This document shows, in pieces, positions 1 to 25,300 of a stretch of DNA of 64,000 bases. Origin of the DNA: Aptenodytes patagonicus (taxonomy: Eukaryota > Chordata > Aves > Sphenisciformes > Spheniscidae); NCBI RefSeq assembly GCF_965638725.1, contig NC_134960.1, positions 746,501 through 810,500 on the forward strand, given 5' to 3'. The notes beneath the pieces were generated by a model. The model was not told the origin of the DNA. It was given only the letters and a program-made list of their open reading frames with translations, and did not search any database. How positions within the stretch are numbered: position 1 is the stretch's first letter; each line of letters starts with the position of its first letter. A program made the position numbers and the translations under genes.

Positions 1-13120
<13,120 letters not shown>

Positions 13121-13330
13121 ACTGGCGTGTACCTGACTTGATCCCTGGCAGTGAGAAAGTTCATAGAGTGACTTTGAAAGCATCTGTAATGAACAAAGAT
13201 GAGAATTTGTTCTATTAAAAAAAAAAAAAAAAAAAAGCCCACCCAAACCAACCTAATTTTGCATGCAAGTTCACCCCTACTCTTTTAAACGTGGATATAA
13301 TAAAATTATTTTCCTCTGGCCCTTTGGCTT
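13121..13330 (+). other. LARS1: LARS1 3' UTR
   Basis: About 200 bases from the stop codon to the predicted cleavage site. It contains a 19-A run at 13217-13235, which could be a source of internal priming in cDNA data. Confidence 0.7.
13299..13304 (+). promoter_or_regulatory. LARS1: Poly(A) signal of LARS1
   Basis: A canonical AATAAA lies 179 bases after the stop and is followed by a T-rich stretch (attattttcctctgg) suited to the downstream element. Confidence 0.75.
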
Positions 13331-16300
13331 TTCTTGAAAAGAAACAGTTATCCTGAATGTTAACATGGCGAATCTTCCTTTTCAGCTGTGGCCAGTGTTT
13401 TCAGAAGCAAACTAGAGTACCACACTCAGAATTCCTCTCTTTCCTAAATAGGCTAGGGTCTGGGTAGAGAAGTTGGTTGTAAATCTCCTGTAATAGAGGG
13501 GAAAAAGTTGCTTGCACACTTCTGTATTGTACTTTTCGATGACCCAGGTGTCTGAACACCATGAGGACACTTTTACACAAACTAGCAGTTCAGAATTAAT
13601 TTGATGCTGAAGAACTCTTAAGCAGGAGTTAAATATGAAAGTTTCCATGCTTCTCAGCTCTTAAAACGGGAGTGCCTTTAGCAAACACTGTTAAAGACTG
13701 TGACTTTTCCTTTCTTTTTGTTTCATAAAACTATTCATAAATCTATTTTAAGTAGAAGGGTTAAGTGTTCTTTTCATAGATTTTAAATTGTGATGTTTCT
13801 GGTAATTTCGGGGCTATTGCAGGCTGCTTTTTCCCTTGAGTTATGAATCATCACATACAGCTTCAGGACTTCTGTCTGCAAATTCATGAAGGTGGCTGGT
13901 GACAAACAGCATGCTTTGTTCTGCACCATTGCTCTTCGGCAGTTTCACAATTCTTGATGCTCCATATGGCTTAACATTTGAACTTCCTCTAATAACACGT
14001 TACAGCGTGGGAGGAAAGAGCAGCGCAAGAGCCCAAGACTGCCGTACCAAGAGCGCCAAGCACTGCCGAGTGTGCCGTTTTCTGCCCCTCCCTTTATTAT
14101 CCCTTTGAAAAGGCAGGTTTTGTTTGTGGTTATACAGACGCAATACGAGCTTTCCTTTGCTATTGCTTCTCCCCAGTCCCGCTAAGCAAATACTCATGTG
14201 GTTCTCTGAAAAGGTTTGCTTGTCAAGAGAAAAAAGGTGATTCCATGGTCTAAGGCAGTCCCTGGGCGCTGGGGATCGGCAGGTGGAAGGGTCGAAGCTA
14301 AATACTCCTCCCTGCAGGGTCTTGGGTGAAAAACTTTGCCAGCCCTAACCCTGATGGGCCTTTTAAGTCGCTGGAATACAGCGGGCCAGAGGAATGTACG
14401 TGGTGGGCAGAGGTGTCTGCTTGCTGGTTCAGGTGAGCTTGTCCCTCGGTGCACTGGACTGGTGGGCAGCTGGCGGTGCAGCTTCTGGGAGAGAAGAGCC
14501 CTGGCCGCAGCGTGGCTGCGGGGACCCGGCTGCAGCAGTGTCCTGGCTGTATCCCTTCACTCCAGCTGGGAACTGGTTCTTTGCTAAAGGTTTACTTTTG
14601 TGTAGTCTGAGTGAATTCCCTTCCAAACTAGAAAAATGAACCCCAGCACACATGTCCAGTGCCACCTCTCTCATGTGGCTGTTTTCATTAGGTGTTTGGA
14701 GCTCCTTTTCAGAGCATGGTGGTGAGATGCCTGTGCTAGTGCTGCTCTCGTACATGCCTTTTGAGAACTCCATTTTTCTGTTCAGTACGTGGCTGTTTCA
14801 CACCCAGATATCATCTCTGGATTTCTTGCTCTCTAACAGTTGCTTTCCAGTGCAAAGGGTTGAAAGTGAGAGAGGTCCCCTCGTTGCTCCAGCGCTGGGA
14901 CCCCTTTCCCTCCAGCCAGCCAGGATGCCCCAGCATCTCCCTAACAGCAGCGTGGCGGTCTGAAAATGAGGTATTTCAGCTTTGCGATTGCGGAGCCTCC
15001 TGAGTGTCTGTCATCGCAGGAACAGGAACCTGACCCGAACTCTGCACTTACCGGAGGAGGAATTGCAGCCACCAGGGTGGAAAGTTGAAAGTCTCCCAGC
15101 ACAGAGGGTATTTCATACCCAACTCTGTTGTGGGTAAGCATGTAAGCTCTGTGACAGCGTGACACAGTGCCTCTGGTCAGCGCGGGGAGAGGGGTTTAAA
15201 AAAGTCTGACAAAGATTCCAAGTGGCGATGGGTCGATGTGCTCACAAAAACAGGGTCTTGTTTGGCTGGCTCCCTTTGAGCAAGTTTGGCTCGAAGGCTG
15301 CGAGCAGAAGGCTCTTACAGAAGACAAGAAAAAGGATTTGGGGTTTCCAAATAGGCTGAGGCGGATGCAAGATTTACTCTGTGGTCTCCGGATGGGAAGG
15401 CTGACACTGGATACGTGACAGCAGAGGTGATGTGTTGTGGAACTGGAACTCTTGTACTGCCCCTTGTAACTTGTCAATGGATGCTCTTCCCACGTATGTG
15501 CGTTTTGATAACCAGTGCTCCACAAAGAGCAGCTGAGGATCGGGTGAAGTGAGCTGATCAGAAAGGCTTCCTTAATTTCCTTGTACAAAAGCAGCTTTAT
15601 TAGTTTCAAGAAGCAGGGATTACGGCAATAAAAATCTAACGTATTGACAAAGCAGCAGCTAGATAATCCGAGCAGATAAAAATTAGTTCAGAATTTTAGA
15701 ACAATAATTATTGCTTCCTTACTCTTTTGTAATCTATGGGGCTTTTTTCCCTTCAGCAGCTGTCCAGAGAGCAAAGACTTTCCCACAGATGTTTGGGGGA
15801 GCTGGTTTATAAAGTGTGTGTGTGTGCGGTTCGTGTTTGGTCGTCCCCCCCCCCCCCTCCCATGAGGGGCAAGTTAAACAACGGTGGTATTTCTTATAGT
15901 CTCAGTGTTCAAGTGAATCAGCCAAACTGATTGTTAATGAGCAAGATAGAAAAAAACCCAGGTTTTTAGCTCTATGATGGTTTGTTGGCTTCCAGGAGAT
16001 GTCACTGCTATGCTGGTCCTTATGCATTTTTCCCAATAAAAGCTAGTAACAGGATAAAGCAGCTTTCTTGGTATTAGATTTCCCACATTATTAACAAAAT
16101 CCTGGCCTTACGTAGTAGTCTTCATGTTACGATTTTGGTTAGAGAAATCTGGAAAGGGAACCTTTTTTCTTCTTTTTAACTGAGCCAGTTTTTGACGTGT
16201 ATAAATGCACAGCCGTGCAGAACAGGGTTATTGCTGTTATTTCCCGGCTCTTCCAGTTTCCTGCTGTAGCACCATAGGATATTTCCTTGGCTTTGAGCCC

Positions 16301-18480
16301 TTCAGTTTTCTGCAATTCGGGAGAACACACGGACACTTTTCTCCAAAATGTTGCGAGGCATAAATAACGTTTCTTACAGAAGGAAGTTAAAATATTTGGA
16401 AAAGATCAGAGGAACAGCAAGTGCCACCCGCTGCATCGCCTGATGCCATGCCAAGCTTGGACAGAGCTTGGCACCGCACAGCGATGTCAGCAGTAGGAAA
16501 AATCAGCTCGAGACAGAAAGCAGACTCTTCCTCTCTGCAGATGTTTCCCAGAGTGGAAGGAGTACATCTCCGTGATGCTGCTCTGCTGCCCGTCCCGGCA
16601 CGTCCAAGAGAAGCGGCAGGTTTAGATCAAGTTGTCTCCTCTAGGCATCCAGCCAGGAGTCGTTCACGTCGTGAAGGAGGCAGCAATGGGTGACCAAGGC
16701 ACTGTGAAACCTGTTCCTTCCATGTGCCTGTTCTGCAGGTACTTGATAAATTTGTCTCACTTTAAAAACAAAACACACAGCCCCTAGTGAGTTGGATCTC
16801 CCTTGGCACTAGCAAAGTGCTGGGCCTGCTTTTCACCCACTGGCGGGGTTTGGGTTTGGTATGTTTTAGCAAGGAAAGCTCTACGGGAGGAACGTGCTCT
16901 TGGCTGTCTTGCAGATGTGCTAAAGCTGCACTTAACTTGTCCACTGGATTTGGCTCGGTCCTTCAAACCTGATTAAATTGAATGCTTTAATTTGAGAGCC
17001 TCCTGCTGCCTGGGTGGTGGGGAAGAGAGGGGTGAGGAGCGGTGCCTGCAGTGGGGAACTGGTATGACATCAGGGTGTGGAGTGTGGTGATGTCATCTGT
17101 TCTGTGTGCTGGGGCTGTTCCCAAGTGCCGAGGCATCTGTTTCCACGTCTGGCTGGAAGTCATTGCTCTGCTGACAGGATGAATGTCTCTGAGGTCCCGT
17201 TGCCCTCTATTTTTTCCTGGGTAATGCCTGAAGATGGGACTTCTTTTCTTTCTGGTCTCAAGTAAGGAGTAAAGTTAGGAGCCCCATCCTTTGTTAACAT
17301 CAGATATAATCTGGTATATATATTACAAAAAAAAAAAAACCTATATACAAACCATATAGCGGATGAGAAATGAAAGCTCACTGTTGCATATTATGCTGTA
17401 AAATATCTCCCTGCAGTGAGACTTGGGTAGGGCTTCTCTTACTCAGGAATTCAGTTCAAAGCAGTTTATTAATCCCTCCAGGCTTTGCTGGCAGAAGAGA
17501 GAATTATTGATTCTGTGGCACCAGCAAAGTATCCAGAATCTATATTTTGTTTAAAGCAGAAACAGTTATTCTTCAACAGTGCCTTATTGTGTCAGAAGGA
17601 TTGCGTGACCTTTGGTGAATTATTTTCCGCTGAAGTGGGGAGCAGCAGAAATCATCATGCAAGAGCTGGAGATGCACATCAGCTGCTGCGCTGGGGAGAG
17701 CTGCCCAGGAACAGCTACCGCTGAGGTTGGTTTAGAATGGTCTTTTCTAATATTTGTACTGTACTTTCCAGGGTCACCATTCTTATCGACCAGTTCTTGA
17801 ACTGCCTGTGTGGCAGTGGTAAACCTTAATGCTGTTGCAGAGCTGGGCTGCTGGCTCCATCTGGTTAACGTGAAGGGACTGGAGGTGTCCTCAGCCTTCA
17901 CCCCATCCCCGTGCGGCCCCCGCTGCCCCCCTGTCCTGTCACACGGGTGGTGCACTGGGCTGCTGGGGCTCAGGAGCCCAGTGAGAGCACGGCACCACCA
18001 GCACCCGACCAAAACCTTCCACCCTGGAAAGATCAGTATCGGCCCTTGAAGCCCCTTCCAGTGATAATCGTGACTGGTTTGTTACGTTACCAGAAGGGCT
18101 GGAGAGCCGGAGATCTGATCGCAGCACAGCTTTTAGCATCCAAGAGGTAATTTGTGGTGATACGGCTGTGAGATACTGAAGTCCTTATGGGTATCATAAT
18201 TTGCTCTGGAAGCACTTGTGGCTCACTGTAGATGTGGAGGGTGGTGGAGATCGGTGTGGAGCTCAGTGGCAAGGAGACGCAGGAGCAAGTGAATCCTTGA
18301 AAGGGAGCTGGTCTAAAATAAAGCAAAACGGTAGCACTAATCCTATGAATCTTCTTTCCTCCCCCACAAGGTCACTCCAACTCTGTAGTCTGCGTGTGAT
18401 TAAAAATAGACAGGATCTTTTAATTTTGTGTGTTCTTGTTCCTTTCTCCGATGCACAGCAGAGCACCAGGGGAGCCCGTG
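13331..18480. other. Intergenic DNA, no recognisable gene
   Basis: Open frames on both strands are short, overlap each other and show no domain. The only simple features are a 13-C run at 15845-15857 beside a short GT repeat. I see no repeat family. Confidence 0.6.
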
Positions 18481-18481
18481 A

Positions 18482-18661
18482 GGAGCCAGCCAGTGTGGCC
18501 TTCACCGCTGCCATCACCGCAGCTGCAGGGACTGGACCACCGGCCTCTTTGATGTCTGCCGCAACAAGGCGATTTGTGGGAGTTTGCGTGGCTTCTTGTT
18601 ATGCCCTAAATGCCTCTGTAGTTCCCGCAGCAAAGAAACACTGAGAAAACAGCAAGCTTGA
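18482..18661 (+). pseudogene. PLAC8L1: PLAC8-family relic, probably PLAC8L1
   Basis: Positions 18530-18577 read DWTTGLFDVCRNKAIC, the signature that opens a PLAC8 domain (W-x-TGLF-x-VC-R). The frame then gives GSLRGFLLCPKCLC, which loosely recalls the PLAC8 C-x-C-G-x-x-C-P-x-C block, and soon stops at 18659-18661. Upstream, the family-like stretch TAAITAAAG is in another frame, about one base out. That implies a frameshift, unless the exon starts at the ctgcag acceptor at 18528 and ends at a GT at 18576. No other PLAC8L1 exon was found. The position between LARS1 and SH3RF2, on the LARS1 strand, is where PLAC8L1 sits in human as I remember it. I favour a relic, but a surviving exon of a split gene cannot be excluded. 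Confidence 0.5.
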
Positions 18662-21600
18662 ACCCGTTCCTGTTGCCTGTCCCACTCGTGGTGCCCAGAC
18701 ACCAGCTGCTGCACAGGGTGACCCAGGAGGGGCTGGGCAGTGACCGCCACAGCCTCCCTGCAAACCATCAGCGGTGGCCCCGTGTGTTTCGGGGGTCTGC
18801 AATGCCCCCCGCTGCCCCCACCTGTGGGCAGGGGCTCTGGCAGCGAAGCACAGCTGCCCGCAATGCAGGCGCCCTGGCTGGGTACCCGAGCACCGCTAAA
18901 AGCTGCAAGGAGGTAAATCTGCGTTTTATCTGTGGCATAGAGGGGGTTCAGTTGTTGCTCCTCTGATCTTTAAGCTGTGGCTGTTAGAGTAATTTTTGAT
19001 CTATTAAGCAGAGATACGTGTCTAATAGGAAGAATTTTTATTTCTTTTGATGTTTTATTTCTTTAGTAGCAGATTGGGTTTTTTTTGTCCTTTTTTCTCT
19101 TTACTTGGGCGGGGGTCACATTACTTTCCTCCAGGTTTCTTTTATGTCTTTCATAATGTGCGAGGAGGAGAAAATCATCACTGCTAATTTGCATTAAGGA
19201 CGTGAGTTAGATTCAAAGTCACGGAGCATTTCAGCAGTGCTTTCTGAAAATAGTTCTTCGGGTTTTGTTCTGACACCACTCTAAAAGCTGGGCTGCTTAT
19301 TTGATGGAGGGGGTTTTATGATGCTCCTTGGCTGAATACACGGGAGCTGGGGTTTGCAGGTGTCTGCTGGACCTGAAACAACTGAGGGGGCGAAGCAGCC
19401 CAGGCTGGGGCGGTGGCGGCGCCGGGGCTGGAGTGTCCGCAGGGATCCCAGCCGTGCTGGGGACCTCGGGCCCTGCTCCGGGCGGCAGTTCCTGCCTCGC
19501 ACCTTTCCCTGCTCCAGAATCTTGGGTAGAGAAGGCAAAACCAGGCTTTTGATCAGTTTTTTCCAGATGATGCTTTTTTGGTTTCCATTTTTGGCTGGAT
19601 CAACTGGGTCATAAGAATGTGCTACAAGTGCTAATTACTTTAAAACTGGGGGCACAGTTCTGACCTCCAAACCTCTGCTCTGTACAACCTAAAATATTCT
19701 TCTTGTATGACCCAAAGTATCCTCCTTCAGTGGGTTTTGATTCTCTTGCTGTGCCAGCTGCTCTCACAGGTACAAATCCAGGCAGCCTCCTCATCACAGA
19801 GTGGTGGGGGGGCTGAGGCCCTCTTATTTCCCAGCTTTTGGCATTTTTAAAGAACTCGCTCAAATACTGCAGGGGTTTCATAAACAGGGAATGAGTTAAC
19901 AGGACAGGAAGCATTATATTGTTATAATGGTACATTGTTTAAAGTACTGTTACTGTTATAAAACAGGTTTAAACAATGTGGTTCCATAGCAAAGGTCCGA
20001 GAGCTTCGGTTCTGCTGGAGATGGAGTGTTGTGCTGGATGTATTTACTCCTGAATTGCAAACAAAAGGCAATGCAAATGAATTGCAAGAGGCTGGATAGC
20101 AAAGCACTATTGAATTTACTTCAGGCAATAGCAGTGAGAGAGAAAGATAAATACCGGAATGGGAATCAGCACTGCCCTCCTGGGTACTCCGAGGATGATG
20201 CGGTTCATACTTGTTTCTCCTTTGTTTCTGCTGGAACAATGTTTCACAGACTTTGAAGTCTGTCTTCACTGCTGTTGGGGATACAGCTAGCAGAGGGTTT
20301 TCATTCTTCCAGTTAACGGCACCAGTTCACCTGGCAGAGGAGATGACACCTGCACCCCAGGTGTGGTGGGACTCAATCCAGTGCTGGAGATAGCATTTGC
20401 CACAAATAGAGGGAAATTGTTGGAATTGAAGCAAGGTTTAGCAGTTAGAAAACATCCCTGTTTTCCTCTGGTGTAAATCTGTTGGGAATCTGAGAACTTT
20501 AGCTGAGATTTTTCTTGTCTAGCAGCCTTAAAAATTGCAACTGTGCAGATTTATTACCCAAATGCACTTGCCCCGCTGTTGGAGCTGGGCTGCGCTGCAC
20601 AGCCCCGCCTCGGCTGTGGGTGCTGGCGGTGCCCTGGGTGGTCCGTGCCTGGGATGCAGCCCGGCCCGGTGCCACGGGCAGTGCCAGTGCCTCCCCCGCT
20701 GCCCTGCGGGCTGAGCCAGGGAGAGGTGCCAAACACGGGTCAGTCTCTGCGTGGGGAGAGCTCTTCCCTCGTGGGGGTGGGGGGTTCGGTTGGGGCACCC
20801 CTCACCAGCAGGTGCCCCCTTCCCCAGAGGCGCTGCGGCGGCTTGATGCCCGCAGCCAGGATCAACGTCCCGGAGCACAGCGCTTAATAGTGATCTTGTT
20901 TAAAATGATGCAAACATGAAAAATTCATTTGGGGCTCAGTCCCGGAGAAGCTGGATCCCACCCACTGCCGCCCCCCATGCTGTTTGCACCGGCGTGTGCA
21001 GGGTCCTGCAGCCAAATTCCTTTTTGATCTGAATCTGTTCTGTTACCTTGATGCATTTTCAAAGCAGAACTAATGCATTAAATCTTAGGAATTGCCCTGT
21101 CTCCTGCGCGGAGGCAAAAGCAGCATTTGTTTTATAATGGAACTCCAAGCAACTACTCATGTTTTTAAAGTACTTTGTAAGAGCAGGATTGTGTGTGTCT
21201 GTGCAGCTGCTGTAGAATTACATAGCCCAGAGCTGATGCTGTACAATATACGTTGCCGTGTAACCACGGTGGCAGGGAACAAGGAGCCCTTTCAAGCCAA
21301 GGGGGAGACGCAGCCAAGGGCTTGTGCCTACTGAACATCCTCATGTCCTGCTTTTAGTGAAACTTGTAGGTGTCCAGCACCCCTCAAAATCTGTCTTCCC
21401 TGTGTTGAAGGTGTGCCGAGCAGAGGATTCCAGGTCATGGGCTGAAATGAGCTACCCCAGCACCCAAGCGCAGGGTAATTCACTGGATCTGGTCTAGATC
21501 TGGCCCTTGAGTTCACTCTTGCTGTGGAGTGATTTCAGTAGGACGTGCAGGATGAGGTGGAGAAGCTGGTCCTTGGTCGTTGTGTAAACCCTGCTCGCTC

Positions 21601-21897
21601 CTTCCAGGGCACCCTCGGTGGAGACTGGGCAGCACTCCCGGCTGCTGGCCGCCTGCTGCCGGTCAGGCGGCCCGAGAGCTGGAGCGGTGGGCTGCCACCA
21701 GACCCTGCAGGAATGCTGCTGCTTAGCTGAGGGTATCCTAATTAAAAAACCTCCCAGCGAGGGAGCCTGAGTCATGATTCCCTCTATCCATCCAGTCCTT
21801 CTCCCTCACCACCCACCATGCAAAATGCCTTGTTTTTAAAAATAAAATGCGTGAGTATTTTACAGCAGTCTCTCTCTCTGCTGCTTCTCGTCCCCTT

Positions 21898-21969
21898 CAG
21901 TATGTTAAACCTGGATATAATGCCCAATAACCCCAGTGTGTTAAATCTGGATATAATGCCCAATAACCC
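21898..21969. repeat. 36-bp tandem duplication, two copies
   Basis: The segment at 21898-21933 is repeated at 21934-21969 with only two or three mismatches; both copies contain 'ctggatataatgcccaataa'. The period is exactly 36 bases, from 21904 to 21940 at the shared gttaaa. Confidence 0.9.
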
Positions 21970-22320
21970 GCTCCTTCTGCCAGACCATCGTATTACAGCA
22001 GTTTCCTGATCCAACAGTGGCTTTGAGAGTGTGAACCTAAATTGCCGTCTTCAGCTGGGACTTGTGATCTGAAAACGTAGTGCAGATTTATTTGTTGTTC
22101 TTGGGAGAGCAGCAGTGACCCACTCGTTCTGCAGCTGAAGAGTTTATAGCAAAGGGGTGGTGCCACGGTGCATCGGCAAGGGACGAGACTGGAAGCAGGA
22201 CCAGGGTCCCGTCCCTGCGCTCTGACTGTCCCCGCCTCCTGGGACTCGCTTCTAACCACATAAAATGGAGTAAAGCGCTGTGCTCTCCTCTTGGCCAGAG
22301 ATTTCAAAGCACTTTAAAAA

Positions 22321-22332
22321 GGGGGGGGGGGG
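22321..22332. repeat. 12-G homopolymer
   Basis: A run of 12 G follows a short A run. It is intergenic and its length is likely polymorphic or error-prone. Confidence 0.9.
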
Positions 22333-25300
22333 AGAAGTCAAGTAATGCTAAATATTATCGTTTTATTTGCTTGTAGGTTCCTGCTGGGGGCAAAGAGTGT
22401 CAAAAATAGAAAGCAGGAACTTGAGCTCAGACCAGCTGAAACTGAGCTCAAGCTGGAACCTGGCTGGTGAGCCGGAGAGCAAAGCCCTTGTTCCCAACCT
22501 CAGCGCCAGGTAACCCTCCTCTTCCTTGCCATTTGTTCCCAACTGGCAAAACAGCAACCCAAAATAAGAATGTGAAAGTAAACATTCCTGTTTTTTCATG
22601 CAAAAAGTTTTAATGGTAACACAGTTGCTTCCACGGGACGGAATACCGCACGCGTCGGACGCTGAAAGCTTTACCAAGACCTGTGTTTCCCACTTGATGA
22701 CCCCCACCAGGCTAGCCAGCTAATTTGGTAGTGCACGCATGCTGCAAGTCAGTTCTGCCACTTACACTTCCAGTGTATAAGGTGCCATAATCCGTTTGGC
22801 TCCAGTTAATTTAATTAATCTACAGGCTACAGATCTAAACATTAGTGCTATAAACTTAGACAAATAAACTTCTGAAAACTTAAAATGTTTTTAAACAATT
22901 GTTTTTCAGTTATAGAAATACAAAATAAATATCTTGAAGATTAATACAAAACAGAAAATGGGTATCTTCTTGTTTATTGAGTTCTTTCTTCTCCCTAATA
23001 GTATGTTAAATTGAAAAAACCTTTTTAAAAAATGAACTTCACATCATGGAAAAAATATTAAGCATGACTGAATTTGTACAAGTGTCTCTAAACAATAAAC
23101 TAAATGTATGTATTTTATTTATTCCTCCCACCCATCACCAAATAAGAGAAGATTATATATTCTACTGTTTCTAAACATATACATGTAAAAATCGTCATTT
23201 CGGTTTTCTCGTTTATAGTAACGTGGCTGTAACATTTCATGATAATGCTTCCTGGGCTCAGTGCAAAAAGACAACGACAAAATTCCCTGGTCTGTTATGC
23301 AGGGGATCAAGGTAAATTACCTTTTGTTGATCCCTACTGCCTTTAAAATTTATTTCGGTTGGAACTTTGGTATAAATAGATCTTTTTTCTACTTTCATTA
23401 CACGTATAGTCTTCACCAGCCTGACCGCCGTTAGGTATCTTGTGTGCCAGCCCACAGAGTGGTTTCTGATCCCGTTCACAACTTTCCATTTGAAATGGGT
23501 ACAGAGTGATCAGCTTGTGCAAGCTCCCACTGACCTCACTGGTAAGTCCCCATTGCTTCACCTGGACGGTTTTGGGTTCTAAACACTGATTTTATGAGTA
23601 TTTTGAAATGTTACTTTTTAAACAGGGGAGATACTGAGACTTAAGGCATAAAACCTGAAAAACTTAAAGTCTATAGCTATTGTTACACTTAAAACTTGTA
23701 GTTGTGCAAATGAACTGCAATAACTATTGGGCAATCAATAAACCTGCTAAAATAATGATAAATGTACACATGAACTTACACATTCCTGGGCTGCTCAGTG
23801 CCCAGCTTAACTGTTTTGGGGCCAGTGTTTGCATTCCTCTTTCCTAGTGCTAGGCACGGAGGAGGGACGGGTGATGGGCCACCCCTCCTGCCGCTCCCGG
23901 GCTGTGCTGCGGCCGAGGGAGGGCTCGGAGGCTCTGCGGCGGCGAAGCTGGCTGGCTGCGAGCTGTGGAGGAGCTGCAGGGGTGGGGGGGCTCTTCAGGA
24001 GCCCTCGTGGCTGTAGGAAAAAAACTCTTGAGAGCGACTGTCAAAGGCTCAGCAACTGGAAGATGAACAGAAATCACAGCCAGGCAGGGTCTGTCTCGTG
24101 GTCACTGAGCTACCCCTGGCACCCGTCGTCTTTGTGGGTGTCTGGAGCTGCCCATGCCCGAATCCAGCCTGTGAAGCCTCAAGCCTGGCCGTCCCCTGCT
24201 GTGGGCAATGCAGTTTCTGGTGGCACGCAACCAGACGTGATCCTAAATGCTTTGCGTGACCGCAGCATCCTCTTGTATGACTTGTTCTCTGACCAAGGGA
24301 TCATTAGACCCTCTTTACCACAGAGCAGGGACTGATCCTGGGGGACTTTCTATGGACCCCAGCCTAGCTATGGTTCTCAAGCTCCTAGGAGAGTAGTCTG
24401 CTAGCGATGCAGCAGCCAGATTCCATCTGAAATAGCCTTGCAGAATTCCCTCCTGAGACTGAACATCATCACTTTGACCTTCCTCGTGGCAAGCAGTGGG
24501 AGAGTCCCCTTTGGGCCCAACGCTCCAGCACTTGGATGGACGGGGATGGGAGGCTCCTCTGCATCCCCCTTTGTGTCTGAGACAAGTTGCTTCTGGCTGG
24601 AGCAGGGAGGTGTCCTCCGCGTCAAGGACATGGAGAGAATTAGTTAATGTTATGTTTTTTTACCTCTGCTGCCTCTGCTTGTAATTTATCAGGAAACATG
24701 ACTGCAGTTCAAGCTCGGGGGGTAGGTTACTTACTGAAGCACTCCAAGGTTTCTGCCAGGCTAGGCAGGCAATTAAAGCTGAGCTGATGAATGATCTGAT
24801 TTGGGCTCCAATTCATTAACTAATCATAAGAAACGAGCAGATAGAAAATAAGCCCAATTCAAGAACTTGCGAGAGGTACGTTAATGGTCCCTCTGTCCCT
24901 GTGCGCTGCTTTATGCGCTTCTCCAGAGCTCCTTTCCTGCGCTCTGCTGACAAACGCAGTGCTCTGGGTGGTCAGAGCCCGGATCAGCCTGCGCCTTCAG
25001 CTGGGTAAGCAGAGAACAATATATTTTCATTATAGAAGTACATTACACTGCAGTACACCTGCAATTGTATTTTACTTTTCCTAATGTTGTTTTCTTTGCA
25101 CTCTGTGCTTCATGTAATGGTTTGTGGTAAAACAGAAGACTGCAGAGTTGGTGGTTCAGCAGGGCCAGGGCGCGGACCAGCCTCTCCGTACCATTGAGAG
25201 TGCTGCAGAGGGGAGACATCGCTCGGGGGGGAATGGGGTGGCCTTCCCCCGTGAGCCCTCCTGGCCAACTCGGGAATGACAAAATGGGGTCCCACTGCTG

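Noticed and set aside
23219..23541. Two exon-like open stretches on the plus strand (23219-23311 and 23410-23541) with AG and GT edges
   Set aside because: The two phases do not join without an immediate stop, the acceptors lack good pyrimidine tracts, and neither translation resembles a known protein.
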